Below, piece after piece: positions 50,854 through 59,253 of a stretch of DNA of 64,000 nt (its first letter is position 1; each line of letters starts with the position of its first letter). Source of the stretch: Halomonadaceae bacterium T82-2. GTDB lineage: Bacteria > Pseudomonadota > Gammaproteobacteria > Pseudomonadales > Halomonadaceae. Made by a program: the position numbers and the translations under genes. The stretch is taken from assembly GCA_001577635.1 (NCBI GenBank), contig LSBP01000011.1, forward strand, positions 41,048 through 105,047, given 5' to 3'. Under the pieces are notes generated by a model, which did no database searches, had not been told where the DNA came from, and was given only the letters and a program-made list of their open reading frames with translations.

Positions 50854-50908
50854 TTATCCACAAGCCGTCAACGACGAGTTATTCCAACTGTCCAAAGAGT
50901 TATCCACA
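50854..50908 (+). promoter_or_regulatory. Two perfect DnaA boxes in the thiE-hemL gap
   Basis: TTATCCACA occurs at 50854-50862 and 50900-50908, 46 bp apart in the same orientation, within a 76-bp gap; related TTATTCCAA and TGTCCAAAG lie between. The second box ends 20 bp before the hemL ATG. Two exact 9-mers so close are very unlikely by chance in GC-rich DNA. Confidence 0.65.
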
Positions 50909-50928
50909 GCTTCTGACGAGAGGACGAC

Positions 50929-52215
50929 ATGCCCACTTCCGCGGAACTTTTCGAACAGGCCTGCCGGCACATTCCCGGTGGCGTCAACTCGCCGGTCCGG
51001 GCCTTCAAGGGAATGGATCGTCCCCCGCTGTTCATGGAGCGGGCCCAGGGGGCGTACCTGTTCGACGTCGAGGGCAAGCGCTACATCGATTATGTGGGTT
51101 CCTGGGGGCCAATGATCACCGGGCACGCCGACCCCGAGGTGCTCGGCGCGGTACGCGAGCGGCTCGACGCCGGATTGTCCTTTGGTACGCCGACGGCGAT
51201 CGAGACCACCATGGCCGACCGGATCTGCGAGATCATGCCGTCGATCGAGATGGTACGCATGGTCAACTCCGGCACCGAGGCCACCATGTCGGCGATCCGC
51301 CTGGCACGCGGCTATACCGGGCGCGACAAGATCGTCAAGTTCGAGGGCAACTATCACGGCCACTCCGACTCGTTGCTGGTCAAGGCCGGCTCCGGGGCCC
51401 TGACCCACGGTGAACCGAGTTCGCCGGGGGTGCCGGCCTCGCTGGCCGAGCATACCATCACCCTGCCCTACAACGACGCCGAGGCGGTCAGGGCCTGCTT
51501 CGACGAGCTGGGCGACGCCATCGCCGGGATCATCGTCGAACCGGTGGCCGGCAACATGAACTGCATTCCGCCACGTCCGGGCTTTCTCGAGACGCTGCGC
51601 GAGGTCTGTGACGCCCACGCCAGCGTGCTGATCTTCGACGAGGTGATGACCGGCTTCCGGGTCGCCCTGGGTGGCGCCCAGGCACACTACGCCATCACCC
51701 CGGACCTGACCTGCCTGGGCAAGATCGTCGGTGGCGGCATGCCGGTGGGCGCCTTCGGCGGCAAGCGCGAGATCATGGAATACATCTCGCCGCTGGGGCC
51801 GGTCTATCAGGCCGGTACCCTGGCGGGCAACCCGCTGGCCATGGCCGCCGGCATCGCGCTGCTCGACAAGATCCGCCAGCCCGGCTTCCACGCCGATCTG
51901 GCGCGGCGCGTCGAGATGCTGTGCGATGGACTCGAGTCGCGCGCCGCGGAGGCCGGGGTCGATCTGATCACGCAGCGCGCCGGCGGCATGTTCGGGGTCT
52001 TCTTCACCGGGCAGCGTCGCGTCGATGACTTCGCCCAGGCCGGTGCCTGCGACGTCGAGCGCTTCCGTCGCTTCTTCACCGCGATGCTCGACCACGGGGT
52101 TTACCTGGCGCCGTCGCCGTTCGAGGCCGGCTTCATGTCGAGCGCCCACGGCGATGCGGATATTCACGCCACCCTGGATGCCGCCGAGCGGGTCTTTGCC
52201 GCCATGGCGCGCTGA
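50929..52215 (+). CDS. hemL: Glutamate-1-semialdehyde 2,1-aminomutase HemL
   Basis: A 428-residue PLP enzyme making 5-aminolevulinate, the first committed haem precursor in this route. It starts [40 protein letters not shown] contacts PLP phosphate, [12 protein letters not shown] carries the PLP Asp, and [17 protein letters not shown] carries the Schiff-base Lys. The upstream gap contains two DnaA boxes. Confidence 0.97.
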   Translation: MPTSAELFEQACRHIPGGVNSPVRAFKGMDRPPLFMERAQGAYLFDVEGKRYIDYVGSWGPMITGHADPEVLGAVRERLDAGLSFGTPTAIETTMADRICEIMPSIEMVRMVNSGTEATMSAIRLARGYTGRDKIVKFEGNYHGHSDSLLVKAGSGALTHGEPSSPGVPASLAEHTITLPYNDAEAVRACFDELGDAIAGIIVEPVAGNMNCIPPRPGFLETLREVCDAHASVLIFDEVMTGFRVALGGAQAHYAITPDLTCLGKIVGGGMPVGAFGGKREIMEYISPLGPVYQAGTLAGNPLAMAAGIALLDKIRQPGFHADLARRVEMLCDGLESRAAEAGVDLITQRAGGMFGVFFTGQRRVDDFAQAGACDVERFRRFFTAMLDHGVYLAPSPFEAGFMSSAHGDADIHATLDAAERVFAAMAR

Positions 52216-52239
52216 ACCTTCACCTGACGGGAGCTTGCC

Positions 52240-53808
52240 GTGAGCCAGGCCATGATCGACGCCCTCCGGGACCCTAGCTGCTTCGACCACGCGGTCGGGG
52301 CGATCGAGATCTTCGAGACGCATATTTCCTGGATCGTGCTGACCGGGGAGTATGCCTACAAGATCAAGAAGCCGCTGGAGCTGGGGAATTTCCTGGACTT
52401 CTCGACGCTTGAGCGGCGGCGGCGCTGCTGCGAGGAGGAGGTGCGGCTCAACCGCCGCCTGGCGCCGGATCTCTACCTCGGCGTGGTGCCGATCGTCGGC
52501 ACGCCGGAGGCGCCCCGGGTCGCCGCTTCGGGTACGCCCATCGAGCACGCCATCAAGATGCGCCAGTTCAGCAACCGCGAGCTGCTCAGCCATCTGCAGG
52601 CCAGCGGCGAGCTGTCGCAGCCGCTGATCGATGACCTGGTGGACCAGCTGGTGCGCTTTCATGCCGAGGCCGAGCGGCTGCCGGCCACCGATGCCCTGGG
52701 GTCACGCGAGACCATCGCGGCGGTCGTCGAACGGGAATTCCGGCTGATCGACGCGCGCCTGACCGGCGAGCATGACCGTAGGCGACTGGAACACCTCGAG
52801 ACCTGGGCGAACGAGACCCTGGCCCGGCTCGGAGAGGTATTCGATCGCCGTCATCGCGACGGCTTTGTGCGCGAGACTCACGGCGACGTGCATCTGGGCA
52901 ACGCGGTGCGCTTCGCCGATCGCGTGGTCCTGTTCGACGGCATCGAGTTCAACGAGACGCTGCGCTGGAACGATGTCGGCAGTGATCTGGCCTTCCTGCT
53001 GATGGATCTCGAGGCACGCGGCGAGGAAGCCCTGGCTCGGCACGCCCTGAACCGCTATCTGGAGCGCTCGGGGGACCACGAACTGGTGCGCCTGCTGCCC
53101 TTCTACAAGCTCTACCGGGCGCTGGTGCGCGCCAAGGTGGCCATGCTGCGCTACCACCAGCCGGACCTGCATCCCACCGATCGCCAGGCGATCATGGCCG
53201 ACTTCCGTCGCTATCTCGACCTTGCCGAGCGCTATGCGGAATTCCACTTTCCCTATCTGGTGATCGGCGTGGGGGTCTCCGGCAGCGGCAAGAGCCGTTT
53301 CACCGGCGAGATGATCCGGCGGCTGGGCGGGGTCCGGCTGCGTTCCGATGTGGAGCGCAAGCGTCTGCACGGATTCGATCCCCAGGCGCGCACCGAGCAG
53401 GCGGGTGTGGATATCTATACCCCCGAGGCCACCGAGCGCACCTATCGGCACCTTGCCGCGCTGACCGGCATGGTGCTCGACGGCGGGCTGCCGGTGTGCA
53501 TCGACGCCACCTGCCTGCGTCAGGCACAGCGCGATCGGCTTCGCCATCAGGCGGAGGCCCGGGGGCTGCCGGTGCTGCTGGTCAGCTTCGAGGCCGACGA
53601 CGCGACCCTGCGCGCGCGCATCGAGAAGCGCGCCCGTCGGGGCGGTGATCCCTCCGAGGCCGGGCTGGCGGTGCTCGAGCGCCAGCAACGCCTCTTCGAG
53701 CCGTTCACCGACGAGGAGCGCCTGCACCTGGTACATCTCGATACCACCCGGGACAACGCCAACCTGACCCTGGTGGGGCTGATCCAGGAGCATCTGCGCT
53801 TGCAGTGA
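52240..53808 (+). CDS. Fusion of an aminoglycoside-phosphotransferase-like kinase and a P-loop kinase
   Basis: A 522-residue two-domain protein. The N-terminal half is APH/choline-kinase-like: THGDVHLGNAVRF (about residue 213) is the Brenner catalytic loop and FDGIEFNETLRWNDVGSDLA the metal-binding segment. The C-terminal half has Walker A GVSGSGKS (about 343-350), then LRSDVERKRLHGFD and IDATCLRQAQRDRLRHQA, as in gluconate/zeta-toxin-type small-molecule kinases. Such fusions are widespread and unassigned. The GTG start at 52240 follows GGGAG, 24 bp after hemL. Confidence 0.85.
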   Translation: MSQAMIDALRDPSCFDHAVGAIEIFETHISWIVLTGEYAYKIKKPLELGNFLDFSTLERRRRCCEEEVRLNRRLAPDLYLGVVPIVGTPEAPRVAASGTPIEHAIKMRQFSNRELLSHLQASGELSQPLIDDLVDQLVRFHAEAERLPATDALGSRETIAAVVEREFRLIDARLTGEHDRRRLEHLETWANETLARLGEVFDRRHRDGFVRETHGDVHLGNAVRFADRVVLFDGIEFNETLRWNDVGSDLAFLLMDLEARGEEALARHALNRYLERSGDHELVRLLPFYKLYRALVRAKVAMLRYHQPDLHPTDRQAIMADFRRYLDLAERYAEFHFPYLVIGVGVSGSGKSRFTGEMIRRLGGVRLRSDVERKRLHGFDPQARTEQAGVDIYTPEATERTYRHLAALTGMVLDGGLPVCIDATCLRQAQRDRLRHQAEARGLPVLLVSFEADDATLRARIEKRARRGGDPSEAGLAVLERQQRLFEPFTDEERLHLVHLDTTRDNANLTLVGLIQEHLRLQ

Positions 53809-53826
53809 GCGGTGGCGACACAGGAA

Positions 53827-53851
53827 GGCCCCGCCGTAGCGGGGCCTTTTT
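53827..53851 (+). terminator. Intrinsic terminator after the kinase-fusion gene
   Basis: GGCCCCGC/GCGGGGCC with a 4-base loop runs into TTTTT. It lies 18 bp after the stop and 44 bp from the convergent curlin gene. The A-rich left flank (AA) is short, so it mainly serves the plus strand. Confidence 0.88.
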
Positions 53852-53894
53852 CATGCATGCGTCGTGAGCGTCGGATGGACGTCGCGGGACGCCT

Positions 53895-54893
53895 TCAGTA
53901 CTGATAGACGTTGGCCGCGTTGCCACCGCCCATCTGGGTCACGCTGGAGTAGTTGCCGTAGCCCTGCTGGACGATGGTCGCGGTATTGCGGGACAGGTTC
54001 ATCATGCCCATGCCGGCGGCGGCTCCCTGACTGACCGACGAGACGTTGTCGTAGCCGCCCTGGTAGACATCGGCGAGATCGTTGTAGCCGGTCTGGCCGA
54101 TCGACGAGTAGTTGTCGCCGATCCCTTCCTGGACCACTTTGGCATCGTTGCCGTAACCGCTCTGCGTGGTAATGGCGACCTGATCCTTGCCGCTCTGGTA
54201 GATGTCGGAAAACTGCTTGGTACCCGACTGGGTGACCTTGGCATAGTTGCTCTCGTCCTTCTGCACGATCACGGAGTCGTTGAGGCTGCCGGACTGATCG
54301 ACGCGAGCGACGTTATCCTTGCCGCTCTGGGCGATGTCGGACGCGTGGCCCATGCCGTTCTGCTTGACCCGGGCGTAATGGTCGCGGCCGTTCTGGGTCA
54401 CCACCGAATCGTTGTGGGTGCCGTTCTGGGTCACGTCGGCCACGTTGTCGCGACCTTCCTGGGACACGTCGGAACGGTTGCCCATACCGTTCTGAGAAAC
54501 GGCGGCATAGTTATCCCGACCATTCTGGGTCACGGACGACTTGTTGTGCATGCCGGACTGGGACACGTCCGTGGAGTTGGAATAGCCCTGCTGATAGACG
54601 CTGGAACGGTTCCCCCAGCCGTTCTGGGTCACATCCGCGGAGTTGTCCCAGCCACGCTGCATGACGCTGGAGTCATTGCCCCAGCCTGTCTGAAGCTGGG
54701 TGGTGGCGTTGCTGTAGCCGATCTGGTTGGTCTCGGCGCTGTTGCCGTAGCCGGTCTGGTTGATCTCCGAGCTATTGTTGCCGTTGTGGAAGCCGCCGTG
54801 ATGACCGCCACCATGGTGGCTACCCTCCTCGGAGGCCATGGCGCTGGTGGAGAGGGCGATGGCGGCGACGAGTACGGAGAGTTGCAGTTTCAT
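53895..54893 (-). CDS. csgA: Large curlin repeat protein (CsgA-type), 332 residues
   Basis: A secreted amyloid subunit. A signal peptide (MKLQLSVLVAAIALSTSAMA) is followed by a His/Gly-rich leader (HHGGGHHGGFHNG) and about 25 units of 11 residues with the curlin pattern (S/A)xVxQxGxxN, for example SADVTQNGWGN. Units pair into beta-solenoid turns. The C-terminus ends NAANVYQY; E. coli CsgA also ends in QY. It is more than twice the length of E. coli CsgA (151). One unit is interrupted by GAAAGMGMMNLSRN. It follows csgB by 90 bp on the same strand. Confidence 0.92.
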   Translation of the reverse strand: MKLQLSVLVAAIALSTSAMASEEGSHHGGGHHGGFHNGNNSSEINQTGYGNSAETNQIGYSNATTQLQTGWGNDSSVMQRGWDNSADVTQNGWGNRSSVYQQGYSNSTDVSQSGMHNKSSVTQNGRDNYAAVSQNGMGNRSDVSQEGRDNVADVTQNGTHNDSVVTQNGRDHYARVKQNGMGHASDIAQSGKDNVARVDQSGSLNDSVIVQKDESNYAKVTQSGTKQFSDIYQSGKDQVAITTQSGYGNDAKVVQEGIGDNYSSIGQTGYNDLADVYQGGYDNVSSVSQGAAAGMGMMNLSRNTATIVQQGYGNYSSVTQMGGGNAANVYQY

Positions 54894-54983
54894 GGTTCGT
54901 GTTCCCTTGTGTGGTTTTTCAATCAACGTCCGGCATGCGAGACGCGGTGACGTCCTGTCGATGCCGCTCCTTGAACCCCGCCA

Positions 54984-55466
54984 TCAGTGCTGCACGACCT
55001 GAACGCTCATGCGTCCGCGGGCGTACTGCGTGATGCTCACGGGGGTACTGCTCCTGCCCAGCTGGACGATTTCCGCGTTGCCGTAGGCCCCCTGCTGATT
55101 GATGGTGGCCTGCTTGTGATAACCAGACTGGGCGATGTCGGCGCTGTGTCCGACCCCCTGCTGGTTGATTTCGGCACTCAGATAACCGCCCGACTGAAGA
55201 ATGCTGGCCTCATTGGCGCTGCCGGCCTGCATCGCCACGGCATGATTGGCCCGGCCGGACTGGCCGATGGCGACGCCGTTGCCGCTGCCGTATTGGCGAG
55301 TGTCGGCCCGATTGCCGACGCCTGACTGCTCGATCGTCACGGCCTGATCGCCACGAGAAACCCCGGAGTAGCTGTCCAGTTCCGAGCCGATGGCCAGGTC
55401 ACGTGCCTGCACGGAGGTCGTGATGAAAAGGCCGGCTGCGGCCCCGATGATCACTGACGATTTCAT
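54984..55466 (-). CDS. csgB: Minor curlin / nucleator CsgB
   Basis: A 160-residue protein. A signal peptide (VIIGAAAGLFITTSVQA) is followed by about 11 curlin units, e.g. SADIAQSGYHK. The C-terminus RGRMSVQVVQH resembles the final unit of E. coli CsgB (QMAIRVTQR), which anchors the nucleator to the cell surface. Length is near E. coli CsgB (151). Because it precedes the 332-residue curlin on the same strand, it probably forms a csgBA unit. Confidence 0.87.
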   Translation of the reverse strand: MKSSVIIGAAAGLFITTSVQARDLAIGSELDSYSGVSRGDQAVTIEQSGVGNRADTRQYGSGNGVAIGQSGRANHAVAMQAGSANEASILQSGGYLSAEINQQGVGHSADIAQSGYHKQATINQQGAYGNAEIVQLGRSSTPVSITQYARGRMSVQVVQH

Positions 55467-55644
55467 GGTGAATCCCGCCTTTAATGGTTGATTACATTTT
55501 TATACAAAAGGCGAGACACGCTATAAGAAGCGCGCATGAAACTGATGGTGAATTCTCTGGTTGATGGCAACGAAAAACTCATCAGGTAACTGGTGGGGAA
55601 ACGATGAGGTAAATAGCGATAAAAGGGGGACGAAAAAGAGCAGG

Positions 55645-55666
55645 AAAAACCCCGCCGAAGCGGGGT
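55645..55666 (-). terminator. Intrinsic terminator after the 447-residue curlin gene
   Basis: On the minus strand ACCCCGC/GCGGGGT with a TTCG loop runs into TTTTT, 26 bp after the stop. It separates this curlin from csgB; the remaining upstream 180 bp are AT-rich and must hold the csgB promoter. Confidence 0.88.
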
Positions 55667-55692
55667 CGGTAATCCATGAAGACTGACGAAGA

Positions 55693-57036
55693 TCAGTACT
55701 GGTAGACGTTGGCGGTGTTGGCGCCTCCGCTCTGGGTCACGCTGGCGGTATTGCCGTAGCCGTACTGGACGATGCTGGCCCGGTTGGTCGCCCAGGAGCC
55801 CCAGCCACCGGCGGCCTGCGAGATCACCGCGCTGTTGCCATAGCCGTTCTGGTAGATATCCGCGATATCGCGATAGCCGGTCTGGGTGATTTCCGCCGTG
55901 TTGTAGGTGCCGTCCTGTTCGGTGGTGGCCATGTTCCGCCAGCCGCTCTGGGTGATGGTGCTGTCGTTGCCGTAACCACTCTGGGAGATATCGCCGCGAT
56001 TGTATTCGCCGGACTGGCTGAGTTCGGCCGTGTTGAACTCACCCGACTGCATCACGTCGGCCTGATTGCGGTAGCCCTGCTGGGTGACGGAAGCATCATT
56101 CTCGTAACCCGACTGACTGACATTGACACGTCCAAAGTAGCCGCTCTGGTCGACACTGGAGGTGTTGTAGGTACCCTTCTGCAACGACGTCACGCTGTTG
56201 GTATAGCCGCCCTGGGTAACGTCGGACTGGTTGCCATAGCCACGCTGGGTGATATCGGCCGTGTCGAAGTAGCCGTCCTGAGTGACCGTCGACTCGTTGT
56301 AGGTGCCGCGCTGCATCGAGGTGGCGCTGTTGGTGTAGCCGTCGGCGCCCTGGGTGATGTCGGACTGGTTGCCGTAGCCGCGCTGGGTGACGTCGACCGT
56401 GCCGAAGTAGCCGTCCTGAGCGACCGTCGACTCGTTGTAGGTGCCGCGCTGCACCGAGGTCACGGCGTTGGTGTAGCTATCGGCGCCCTGGGTGACGTTG
56501 GACTGGTTGCCGTAGCCGCGCTGGGTGATATCGACCGTGCCGAGCATCCCCGCCTGGGTGATCGCGGAGGCGTTGGTCTGGCCGGCCTGCAGGGTGGTCG
56601 CGCTGTTGCGATACCCCGACTGGGTAATCGCCGACTGGTTGGCGTAACCGCGCTGCGTGATGGTGGCGTCGCTGCGCCAGCCGCGCTGGGTGACGGCGGC
56701 GTCGTTGTTCTGCCCGCGCTGGGTGATCGAGGCGCGGCTCCTCATGCCGTCCTGATCGATGGCGGCGCTGTTGAGATAACCGCGCTGCAGCAGGGTGGCC
56801 TGCCCCCGGTAGCCATTCTGCATCAGGGAAGCGTCGTTACCCTGCCCGTACTGGCGCAGCTCGGCGCGGGAGCGCCAGCCCGACTGCTGGTAACTGGCCG
56901 TGCCGCCGTTGCCGAACTGGTAGGCATTGAGCTGATTGCCGTAGCCATCCTGTTCGACCGTGATGTCGTTGCCATCTGCCATCGCCTGGGACGACAAGGC
57001 AATCGAGGCGGACAGAATCGCGATCTTGAGTTTCAT
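55693..57036 (-). CDS. Very large curlin repeat protein, 447 residues
   Basis: A secreted protein with signal MKLKIAILSASIALSSQAMA and about 38 curlin units of 11 residues (e.g. DATITQRGYAN), ending TANVYQY. It is three times E. coli CsgA. Residues 166-301 consist of a three-fold super-repeat of 46, 46 and 44 residues, and a Trp/Gly/Ala-rich interruption (AAGGWGSWATNR) precedes the last three units. It is a second major-type subunit with its own terminator and probably its own promoter. Confidence 0.9.
   Translation of the reverse strand: MKLKIAILSASIALSSQAMADGNDITVEQDGYGNQLNAYQFGNGGTASYQQSGWRSRAELRQYGQGNDASLMQNGYRGQATLLQRGYLNSAAIDQDGMRSRASITQRGQNNDAAVTQRGWRSDATITQRGYANQSAITQSGYRNSATTLQAGQTNASAITQAGMLGTVDITQRGYGNQSNVTQGADSYTNAVTSVQRGTYNESTVAQDGYFGTVDVTQRGYGNQSDITQGADGYTNSATSMQRGTYNESTVTQDGYFDTADITQRGYGNQSDVTQGGYTNSVTSLQKGTYNTSSVDQSGYFGRVNVSQSGYENDASVTQQGYRNQADVMQSGEFNTAELSQSGEYNRGDISQSGYGNDSTITQSGWRNMATTEQDGTYNTAEITQTGYRDIADIYQNGYGNSAVISQAAGGWGSWATNRASIVQYGYGNTASVTQSGGANTANVYQY
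56134..56541 (-). repeat. Tandem 138/138/132-bp super-repeat within the curlin gene
   Basis: Unit 1 (56404-56541), unit 2 (56266-56403) and unit 3 (56134-56265) each encode a block beginning (T)(V/A)D(I/V)TQRGYGNQS and ending TQDGYF-like. Units 1 and 2 are nearly identical; unit 3 lacks two codons (GGYTN instead of GADGYTN). This indicates recent duplication. Confidence 0.9.
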
Positions 57037-57410
57037 GTGCTGTTCCCACCCTGTGGCTGCTCGTGATCGAGCGACGAGATTCGCGCACCGGCACGCCCGG
57101 ACGCGTCACTCCGTCTTGCGGATTCATGGTGCCGAGACGGCGGGAGGGCCTCGCATCAGCGATCCTGCTGAACGACGTTTCTCGCCGTCACGGCATTCCG
57201 TTCTGTCATTGCTGGCATGGTTTTTTGCACTGCCTTTCGAAGTCTTTACAAAGTGAAAAAATGCAGCAATCAGAAGTAAATGCCATTTTTCATGCTGGCC
57301 GGACTGATGTGAGAGACGATGTTTTTAAAGTGCACAGATAAGTCACAAGTTTGTCTTTCAGCATGGCCTGTCGAGAGAAACAGCGGGGTGGCGGTCAGGC
57401 TGCAGGCATG
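57037..57410. other. Intergenic region upstream of the 447-residue curlin gene
   Basis: No gene is supported in these ~370 bp. About 57220-57360 is clearly AT-rich (TTTACAAAGTGAAAAAATG, TTTTTAAAGTG) compared with surrounding DNA and is the likely curlin promoter and regulator-binding zone. A CTTTACAAAG palindrome occurs near 57244, and a related TTTGTAAAG lies upstream of csgD. Confidence 0.5.
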
Positions 57411-57432
57411 AAAAAAGCGCCCCGCAGGGCGC
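57411..57432 (-). terminator. Intrinsic terminator of csgDEFG
   Basis: On the minus strand GCGCCC/GGGCGC with a 4-base loop runs into TTTTTT, 27 bp after the csgG stop. It closes the csgDEFG operon. Confidence 0.88.
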
Positions 57433-57459
57433 TCAGGCACTATCGCGCGAGCCGGGCTG

Positions 57460-58296
57460 TCAGAGCATGGGAGTGGGCGCCTCCAGGTAGGCGCTGAGAA
57501 TCGGGTCGTCACGCTCGGCGGGATTGGCCAGTGTCCACAGGCCGTTCTGGATACCCCGGGCGATGAGGTGAATCACCGAGGACTCGATGGCCGACATGAC
57601 CGCCATCTGCACGGGCTCGTTGTTGGTGTAGCCGATCTCGCCTTCCAGCAAGCGCTTGAAATCGATGAAACGATATACGCCGGCGCGAATCTCGTGGGAG
57701 AAGATGGTCTTGCTGGTGGTGACATTGGCCAGCACCTCCCCGGTGGCGATATCCACTGCCCGCAGATTGACCGTGACCTGATCCACCTGGTACTGACCGG
57801 AGGCACCGATCCCGAAATATTCCGCCCCGGCACCCCCGGTACGCAGGTTGGAGTCGTAGGCGATGATGCCACCCTCGAGCAGGACCCGTGCCGCATCCAG
57901 CGAGCTGAGGGCATCAGTCTGGCCGTTGCGTTCCAGGTTGGCGCGAATGATCTTGCGCTCGGTCAGCAGGTTCTGCAGCCCCACCCGTTCGAGGGGCACG
58001 AACCAGCCGGAGTCGGCGAGTGCCCCGCTGAGCATCGCCGCGCCGCCCTGGGTGACGGCGGTGGAAAAGGTACTGGCCGGCTGAGGCTTGTACTGCCCCG
58101 TCTGATCACGGAAGTCATAGACCGCGGCGTAGATCCTGGCGCTCGGCTTGGGCAGGCTGATCAGATCCCCGTAGGTGCCGGAGCGCGGCATCAGCGTCGC
58201 GGGGGCCGCCTCGAGCCCTTCCGCGGTGGTCACCATGCTCGAGCAGCCGCTCAGAGCCAGCAGGGAGATGACAAGGCAGGCCGTCAATCCTTTCAT
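57460..58296 (-). CDS. csgG: Curli outer-membrane secretion channel CsgG
   Basis: A 278-residue lipoprotein (E. coli 277) that forms the nonameric export pore for curlins. The lipobox LALSGC is in MKGLTACLVISLLALSGC. Landmarks are IYAAVYDFRDQTGQYKPQPA, STAVTQGGAAMLSGALADSG, WFVPLERVGLQNLLTERKII and ALSSLDAARVLLEGGIIAYD. The ATG at 58296 has GAGGG upstream; another ATG at 58311 overlaps the csgF stop. Confidence 0.96.
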   Translation of the reverse strand: MKGLTACLVISLLALSGCSSMVTTAEGLEAAPATLMPRSGTYGDLISLPKPSARIYAAVYDFRDQTGQYKPQPASTFSTAVTQGGAAMLSGALADSGWFVPLERVGLQNLLTERKIIRANLERNGQTDALSSLDAARVLLEGGIIAYDSNLRTGGAGAEYFGIGASGQYQVDQVTVNLRAVDIATGEVLANVTTSKTIFSHEIRAGVYRFIDFKRLLEGEIGYTNNEPVQMAVMSAIESSVIHLIARGIQNGLWTLANPAERDDPILSAYLEAPTPML

Positions 58297-58310
58297 GGTG
58301 TTCGCCCTCA

Positions 58311-58724
58311 TCAGAAGTTGTTGGCGGCGGAGCCGAGGTTGATGTTGGTGACTTCCCCGGTGCGGCGATCGGTGATCTGCATCTGGAAGCCGCCGTTGCC
58401 ATTGCTGACGATCTGAATCTTCAGTTCGGCGCTGTCAATGGTGCTGGTGCGTCCGGGATCGGTGGATTTCACGGCGTCGTCGATGGCGTCAGAGACCAGA
58501 CTGTTGCGCAGGTCCTGGATGAACAGGTCGGTTTCGCTGAAACTGCCGAAATCCGGGGCGTTGGGGTCCTTATTGTCATCCTGGGCCTGGGCCTTGTTGA
58601 GCAGGTAGTTGCCGTTCAACGGGTCGCCGCCGAACGACGGATTGATCGGTCGATAGACCAGTTCTCCTGCCTGGGCGGTGCCCGTGGCCAGGGCCAGAGA
58701 CAACAGCAGCGGCTTGATTCTCAT
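58311..58724 (-). CDS. csgF: Curli assembly factor CsgF
   Basis: A 137-residue exported protein (E. coli 138) that couples CsgG to CsgB nucleation. Signal MRIKPLLLSLALATGTAQA is followed by the CsgG-binding mature N-terminus GELVYRPINPSFGGDPLNGN. The C-terminal half ends GEVTNINLGSAANNF. The ATG at 58724 follows GAGGGAACC. Confidence 0.93.
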   Translation of the reverse strand: MRIKPLLLSLALATGTAQAGELVYRPINPSFGGDPLNGNYLLNKAQAQDDNKDPNAPDFGSFSETDLFIQDLRNSLVSDAIDDAVKSTDPGRTSTIDSAELKIQIVSNGNGGFQMQITDRRTGEVTNINLGSAANNF

Positions 58725-58756
58725 CGGGGTTCCCTCGCGTGTGTCGTTGGGCCGGC

Positions 58757-59248
58757 TCACCATTCGTCGTCGGCCAGATCTCCATTGCGGTCCAGTGCCT
58801 GCATGACCTTGCGACGCAGCACCAGATCCTCGACCTGCTCCACGGCGGCCTGGGCATACTGATCGATGTCGCTCAAGCGGGGCGGCAGGGTGGCCCGGTA
58901 CAGGATGCGGTTGCCCTCGGCGACCCAGACGAGGCTGCCCCAGCGTGCCGAGGGGCGCTCGTGGATCACCAGGTTGGTGTTGTTGAGCACGACACTGTCC
59001 AGCCGGCGCTGGCTGAACTGCTGGTAGAACGTCTTGCCGACCATGGTGATGGTGCGGTCCACCACCAGGCCGTTGAGCGGTGACGGCTCGCTGGGCTTGA
59101 GCGTCTGCGATGTCGCCGGGCCGTCCGCACTCTCGGGGGCGTCGCTCTGCTGGCCGGTCGCCGGCGCGGCGGAATCGGCTCCGGCCAGTACCGGCGCTGC
59201 CGACAACCACAGCAGGCACAGGGCAAGGCTGATGACAGGCATGTTCAT
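58757..59248 (-). CDS. csgE: Curli secretion specificity factor CsgE
   Basis: A 163-residue periplasmic protein that caps CsgG and delivers curlins. The signal peptide ends near PVLAG. The core is LNGLVVDRTITMVGKTFYQQ, then FSQRRLDSVVLNNTNLVIHE, RPSARWGSLVWVAEGNRILY and DLVLRRKVMQALDRNGDLAD. It is about 34 residues longer than E. coli CsgE because of an Ala/Ser/Pro-rich linker after the signal. It lies 5 bp after csgD. Confidence 0.93.
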   Translation of the reverse strand: MNMPVISLALCLLWLSAAPVLAGADSAAPATGQQSDAPESADGPATSQTLKPSEPSPLNGLVVDRTITMVGKTFYQQFSQRRLDSVVLNNTNLVIHERPSARWGSLVWVAEGNRILYRATLPPRLSDIDQYAQAAVEQVEDLVLRRKVMQALDRNGDLADDEW

Positions 59249-59253
59249 GACGG

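Noticed and set aside
50854..52662. A 602-codon minus-strand frame opposite hemL
   Set aside because: Antisense shadow of hemL; no motif and His/Gln/Arg-rich composition.
53895..57036. CRISPR-like or satellite array in the curlin region
   Set aside because: The short periodicity is 33 bp because of 11-residue coding repeats; repeats are degenerate at DNA level, in frame and without spacers.
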